Of a stretch of DNA of 25,621 nt, positions 22,691-25,621 are shown one piece after another. Made by a program: the position numbers and the translations under genes. Under the pieces are notes generated by a model, which searched no databases, was not told where the DNA came from, and saw only the letters and a program-made list of their open reading frames with translations. Position 1 is the stretch's first letter. The number at the start of each line of letters is the position of its first letter. This stretch comes from a virus, in the IMG/VR virus record IMGVR_UViG_3300046373_000142, positions 1 to 25,621 of that record; one strand, written 5' to 3'.

Positions 22691-22971
22691 ATGACATGAA
22701 ATTTACCTTTACCTTCCCCGCTTCTGTTGTCCCGAAAACAGTGACCGTCATATTTGAGGGTGGCGGCGGTGGCGCAGGGGGCGGAGGGTGTGCAGGTGGC
22801 GGCACGGTGTCTGTTCAAAGTGCGTGCAATGGCCCTACGGCCTGCCCGAATCCATGGCGCCATTCAGATGCAGCAGGCGGCCCGCCCTTAAGCCGATCAT
22901 GGTTTTGCACCGTATGCAAGGCTGGCGGTGGCGGTGGCGGTGGCGCCGGGCAGGTACGTGACCGTTACTGA
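22687..22971 (+). CDS. Short Gly/Cys-rich protein, adhesin-domain remnant or accessory
   Basis: The protein has 94 residues and is coupled to the upstream gene by ATGA. Its start (FPASVVPKTVTVIFEGGGGG) resembles the entry of the fibre's Gly-rich domain (WAKPAGVTFVEIICFAGGGG). It then has five cysteines, including CTVC, between two glycine runs. It could be a truncated duplicate of the adhesin domain or a small separate tip protein. The frame has no other support. Confidence 0.5.
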   Translation: MNDMKFTFTFPASVVPKTVTVIFEGGGGGAGGGGCAGGGTVSVQSACNGPTACPNPWRHSDAAGGPPLSRSWFCTVCKAGGGGGGGAGQVRDRY

Positions 22972-23021
22972 TTTCAAGCGCCAGCGACTTTGGGTTCAGT
23001 AAGCCCTGGAAATGCAGGGAG

Positions 23022-23234
23022 TCAAAGTTCGCGCACAGCTTTATCCATCACCGCAACGACTTGTTGGCCTACCTGTCCGACTGCTTCAGGGGATCCAGCA
23101 AATCTTTCGAGGATTTCAAGCATGTCGTCGCGAAGCTGTGGGCCGTTGATTCCAGGCTGTCTGCATAGGGCTGTCGCTAGCGCAGTAAGGGTGATAGCGA
23201 CCTGCTGGTCAAAGTCGTTCTTATTGCTTTCCAT
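23022..23234 (-). CDS. Small unknown cargo protein with own promoter
   Basis: The protein has 70 residues, preceded by a good ribosome site (CGGAGAC, eight bases). It is an acidic, helical, soluble protein (DFDQQVAITLTALATALCRQ, then QLRDDMLEILERF and QVGQQVVAVMDKAV). No family is recognised. It lies against the direction of the surrounding late genes, between the fibre and lysis genes, as an independently transcribed moron would. Confidence 0.72.
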   Translation of the reverse strand: MESNKNDFDQQVAITLTALATALCRQPGINGPQLRDDMLEILERFAGSPEAVGQVGQQVVAVMDKAVREL

Positions 23235-23515
23235 ATGCAGTCTCCGTCAGAGGTGTTGCTCAAACATAACCAGCATTTGTAATTTTGGCAATAGTACTTT
23301 CTGACTAGCAGCCCTCAAGAACCTTGTGTAGCTGCCGTTATAGAGCCATATAGGGGAGGTGGCGGGCCACTTGACGGAAACCGGATTGCTGTCATTTCGT
23401 TATCAAAGGGGCATGAAGGGGAATTTCTTTTGTGGTACCCTTTCCTTGCGAAATTGACCGGTTTGTCAATTTAGTTGCTGTAGATGCACTACCAGTTCAG
23501 GAGCAGGAGAGAAAA
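23235..23515. other. Intergenic region between cargo gene and membrane-protein pair
   Basis: It holds the promoter of the minus-strand gene (23263-23291) and the ribosome site of the plus-strand gene (AGGAGAG before 23516). Plus-strand TTGACG and TTGACC boxes occur near 23372 and 23455, but neither has a good -10 box. I see no gene or RNA. The sequence is AT-richer than the tail genes. Confidence 0.4.
23263..23291 (-). promoter_or_regulatory. Promoter of the small minus-strand cargo gene
   Basis: On the minus strand TTGCCA (23291-23286) and TATGTT (23268-23263) are 17 bases apart, about 29 bases before the start codon. This supports expression independent of the phage late genes. Confidence 0.6.
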
Positions 23516-23701
23516 ATGAGAGACGACACATCCAAATTTACGTTCTTCAGGCTAATGCTATCGGGCGCGCTGGCAGGGACCGCAATTGTCGGCATCATCT
23601 CGCCCATGCTTGGCTATGACGCGTCGCATGCGCTTGATGCAGTGGGCACTGTCGCTGGCGCCGGCACCGTCGTCGCGTTCAAACTTGCCCATTTGATTTG
23701 A
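23516..23701 (+). CDS. Small two-span membrane protein, probable holin component
   Basis: The protein has 61 residues from ATG 23516, chosen because AGGAGAG lies just upstream. After a charged N-terminus (RDDTSKFTF) come two hydrophobic segments, about 12-30 (LMLSGALAGTAIVGIISPML) and 38-58. Size, topology and position after the fibre genes suit a holin or antiholin, which opens the inner membrane at lysis. The next gene also codes for a membrane protein. No endolysin is visible nearby, so the assignment is not certain. Confidence 0.65.
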   Translation: MRDDTSKFTFFRLMLSGALAGTAIVGIISPMLGYDASHALDAVGTVAGAGTVVAFKLAHLI

Positions 23702-23703
23702 AG

Positions 23704-24006
23704 ATGCAGTTTGACGGAAGCCCATTAGACATTGCGACTGTCTTGATAGCACTGTTAGCGATATTGATTAGACCAGCGAGGAACCTGATGAAGGGATTGC
23801 CGGCTCAGGTGAGCTACAGGGATGCGGTAGTAGACTTTCTGAACGGCACTGCAATCGTGCCGTTCTTGCTTTTAGTCGGCTCCGTCTTCTCTAAGCAAGT
23901 CCTTGAAGAGGCGCTGAAGACAAACAAACTGGCCCTCGCCTACGGCGGTGTTATAGGCCTTCTTTTCATCGTCAGAGAGTTGCTCAAACCGAATACACCC
24001 GATTAG
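23704..24006 (+). CDS. Three-span membrane protein, probable holin partner
   Basis: The protein has 100 residues from ATG 23704. TTG 23698 overlapping the previous stop is an alternative. Hydrophobic segments lie at about 8-23 (LDIATVLIALLAILI), 47-62 (GTAIVPFLLLVGSVF) and 76-93 (LALAYGGVIGLLFIVREL), with a charged loop between the first two. It is directly linked to the other small membrane protein and closed by terminators, so the two form a lysis-type pair. Superinfection exclusion is the main alternative. Confidence 0.65.
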   Translation: MQFDGSPLDIATVLIALLAILIRPARNLMKGLPAQVSYRDAVVDFLNGTAIVPFLLLVGSVFSKQVLEEALKTNKLALAYGGVIGLLFIVRELLKPNTPD

Positions 24007-24027
24007 AAAACGACACACCCTCAAATA

Positions 24028-24054
24028 AGCCGACCCAATCAGTCGGCTTTTTTT
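24028..24054 (+). terminator. Intrinsic terminator after the membrane-protein pair
   Basis: AGCCGAC (24028-24034) pairs with GTCGGCT (24042-24048) around CCAATCA and is followed by a run of T to 24054. Confidence 0.92.
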
Positions 24055-24062
24055 ACGCCCAC

Positions 24063-24085
24063 AGCCCGCCTCGCGCGGGCTTTTT
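24063..24085 (+). terminator. Second tandem intrinsic terminator
   Basis: AGCCCGC (24063-24069) pairs with GCGGGCT (24075-24081) around CTCGC, then five T. It is nine bases after the first terminator. Confidence 0.88.
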
Positions 24086-24097
24086 GTTTGCCCACCC

Positions 24098-24113
24098 GCC
24101 CGTGGTTACGGGC
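24098..24113 (+). other. Third hairpin, upstream of the last gene
   Basis: GCCCGT and ACGGGC form a perfect six-pair stem with a GGTT loop, 14 bases before the ATG at 24128 and just before the AGGA ribosome site. It lacks a T run. It may shield the ribosome site or stabilise a processed 5' end. Confidence 0.45.
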
Positions 24114-24127
24114 TCTATAGGACCGCC

Positions 24128-25621
24128 ATGACCATCGATACCATCCCGGCCGCACCCGCCTTGCCCGACAACGCCCCAACCATCTATGAGATGTGGGATT
24201 ACACCAATCCTGACAAGCCGGTGATCACGTCCACTGTGACGTTGAGCGTGCGCGACGCCGACTACGTGAGCGAAGACGCGGTCTACGCGGTCGAGCGCGG
24301 CGCCGCCGCCTGGTATCGCTCGGACCAGGTCCTGAAGCTGGGGGATTTCGAGTTCGGCCCACACCTGTTCGTCAGCCAGGCTGCCAACACCACGTCCGGT
24401 GCCGCCCCGCTGCAGGAGGTGCTGATCGGTTGCGCCAAGCGCGGCACCTGGACGAGCTACCCGGCGGCCGACACCTACGACAAGCACACGACCATCGTTT
24501 TTCCGCCGCCGTTCAAGATCGTTGCCAAGAACCGCAGCGGAAACATCGTCCATACCTTCGAGATGCACGACGGCCTGCCGATCAACGATCCGTCGCTGCA
24601 CCAGGGCTATCCGACCGCTACACAACCCGAGCGGCCGAAGTTTGATTGCGCGATGACGCTGCTTTGGTGGAGCGAGCGGCCGCGCCAGTCCGCGTCCCTT
24701 GCATCCATGTACGCCGGCATGACCGACGCCGGCCGCCGCCCATCCGCTGCGAAGTCGCACTTCTCGGTGCTGTCGTGCGAGCCGGAAATCACAGGTGGCT
24801 ACAGCCGCAGCAGCCTGAATTCGCTGGGCAGCATTTACGCCTCGATGGAGTGGGCGCAGTGCAATGGCGCGCATTGGCCAGATCCCGCCGAAGCTGACCC
24901 ATGGCTGGGCTATACGGACCTGAATTACGAAGGCCATTCTGCCTACATGGGGCCGTATGTGATGGGCTGGAACTACGAGCCCGGATCACGCACCTCGCAC
25001 AACTGGTACACCGCACCAGGCGGCCCGCGCTTCGACCGCGCAGCATTCCCGTCGCAGTTCGCGCTGTGGATGACGGATCCCACCGGCCATCGCCCCCAGA
25101 ACAAGCTCGCCTACTCGGAAATCGCCTACAACTTTGCGCTGGCCTACGGCAACCATTCGAATCACTGGATGACCGACCCATCGAAACTGCGCTGGTGCGA
25201 TGACGCCGACCTGCTCAATGCCAGCAAGTATTTCATCGGCAACTATTACGGCGACGGCGCTGGCCGCGGCCCGAACGCGATCGAGATCAACGGCAATCAG
25301 CGCGACGGCACCGGCCCGCAGCACTACGACGTGAATGGCGACATGCCGTTCCACGGATGGGCGCGCGACGCGCTGCACAACTACGCCTCGGCCGCGCATG
25401 CTGCGATCGCCATGCAGTCGCCGATGATGGCGATCCTGTCGAAGTGGGACACAGCCACCGCATTCATGCTGCACGGGCCTGCCGATCATTCCGGCATCGG
25501 CGGCAGCTACCTGGTGCGCGACATGGCCTGGGAATGGCTGCATCACGTCCTGGCACGGAAGGTCGCCGCGGACCATCCTCTGGGCTTCAAGCGGCAGGAC
25601 ATCGAGGACCGCTTCTGCGCG
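24128..25621 (+). CDS. Large unrecognised phage protein, 3' end outside window
   Basis: The frame is open from ATG 24128 (AGGA six bases upstream) to the window edge, 498 residues so far. There is no signal peptide or membrane segment. The first 160 residues look beta-rich. From about 330 the sequence is helical and rich in Trp, Tyr and His (AYSEIAYNFALAYGNHSNHW, DALHNYASAAHAAIAM, RDMAWEWLHHVLAR), which resembles an alpha/alpha-barrel enzyme such as a polysaccharide lyase. This is an impression only. Codon style matches the tail genes. A secreted-type or tail-associated enzyme is possible, and the function is unknown. Confidence 0.75.
   Translation, partial: MTIDTIPAAPALPDNAPTIYEMWDYTNPDKPVITSTVTLSVRDADYVSEDAVYAVERGAAAWYRSDQVLKLGDFEFGPHLFVSQAANTTSGAAPLQEVLIGCAKRGTWTSYPAADTYDKHTTIVFPPPFKIVAKNRSGNIVHTFEMHDGLPINDPSLHQGYPTATQPERPKFDCAMTLLWWSERPRQSASLASMYAGMTDAGRRPSAAKSHFSVLSCEPEITGGYSRSSLNSLGSIYASMEWAQCNGAHWPDPAEADPWLGYTDLNYEGHSAYMGPYVMGWNYEPGSRTSHNWYTAPGGPRFDRAAFPSQFALWMTDPTGHRPQNKLAYSEIAYNFALAYGNHSNHWMTDPSKLRWCDDADLLNASKYFIGNYYGDGAGRGPNAIEINGNQRDGTGPQHYDVNGDMPFHGWARDALHNYASAAHAAIAMQSPMMAILSKWDTATAFMLHGPADHSGIGGSYLVRDMAWEWLHHVLARKVAADHPLGFKRQDIEDRFCA

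Overview
The window is wholly bacteriophage DNA: the tail, tail-tip, host-recognition and start of the lysis region of a temperate phage or prophage with a long non-contractile tail. No sheath gene is visible. The tape measure protein is about 1244 residues, and the tail-tip genes follow the gene-transfer-agent-like order DUF2460, DUF2163, NlpC/P60, hub. The sequence looks GC-rich and the gene families are typical of phages of beta-proteobacteria, perhaps Burkholderiales/Oxalobacteraceae. The host is an inference from style, because no host gene is present.

Layout. 1-4313 (+): head-tail joining and early tail genes (unknown structural proteins, a gpS/gpG-type virion morphogenesis protein, a probable tail terminator, the tail tube, and a tail assembly chaperone with a -1 frameshift extension). 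4298-8907: an inserted-looking regulatory and cargo cassette. On the minus strand it carries a small conserved protein, a HicA/HicB-type toxin-antitoxin pair and a Mnt-like ribbon-helix-helix repressor. Divergent from these is an Arc-like repressor followed by five plus-strand genes, including a Rha/KilAC antirepressor. It closes with an odd 5-bp-periodic G array and a bidirectional terminator. 8918-9469 (-): a membrane-anchored Mrr-like endonuclease. 9524-20193 (+): tape measure, distal tail, tail-tip and hub genes, tightly overlapped. The last of these joins a hub C-terminal segment to a DUF4874/DUF4832 glycosidase-like module. 20262-22971 (+): a fibre with a large polyglycine adhesin domain, a fibre-associated small protein and a short Gly/Cys-rich protein. 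23022-23234 (-): a small cargo gene with its own promoter. 23516-24006 (+): two small membrane proteins, probable holin components. 24028-24113: three successive hairpins, two of them good terminators. 24128-end (+): the first 498 residues of a large unrecognised protein.

How it works together. The plus-strand tail genes overlap by ATGA/GTGA junctions and read as one late operon. This operon is interrupted between the chaperone and the tape measure gene, which are normally adjacent. The interrupting cassette has the same logic as the immI region of phage P22: divergent Mnt-like and Arc-like repressors controlling an antirepressor, placed among structural genes. Related palindromes lie in both divergent promoters. 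This, the hub-glycosidase fusion and the pentamer array are the points most worth following up.
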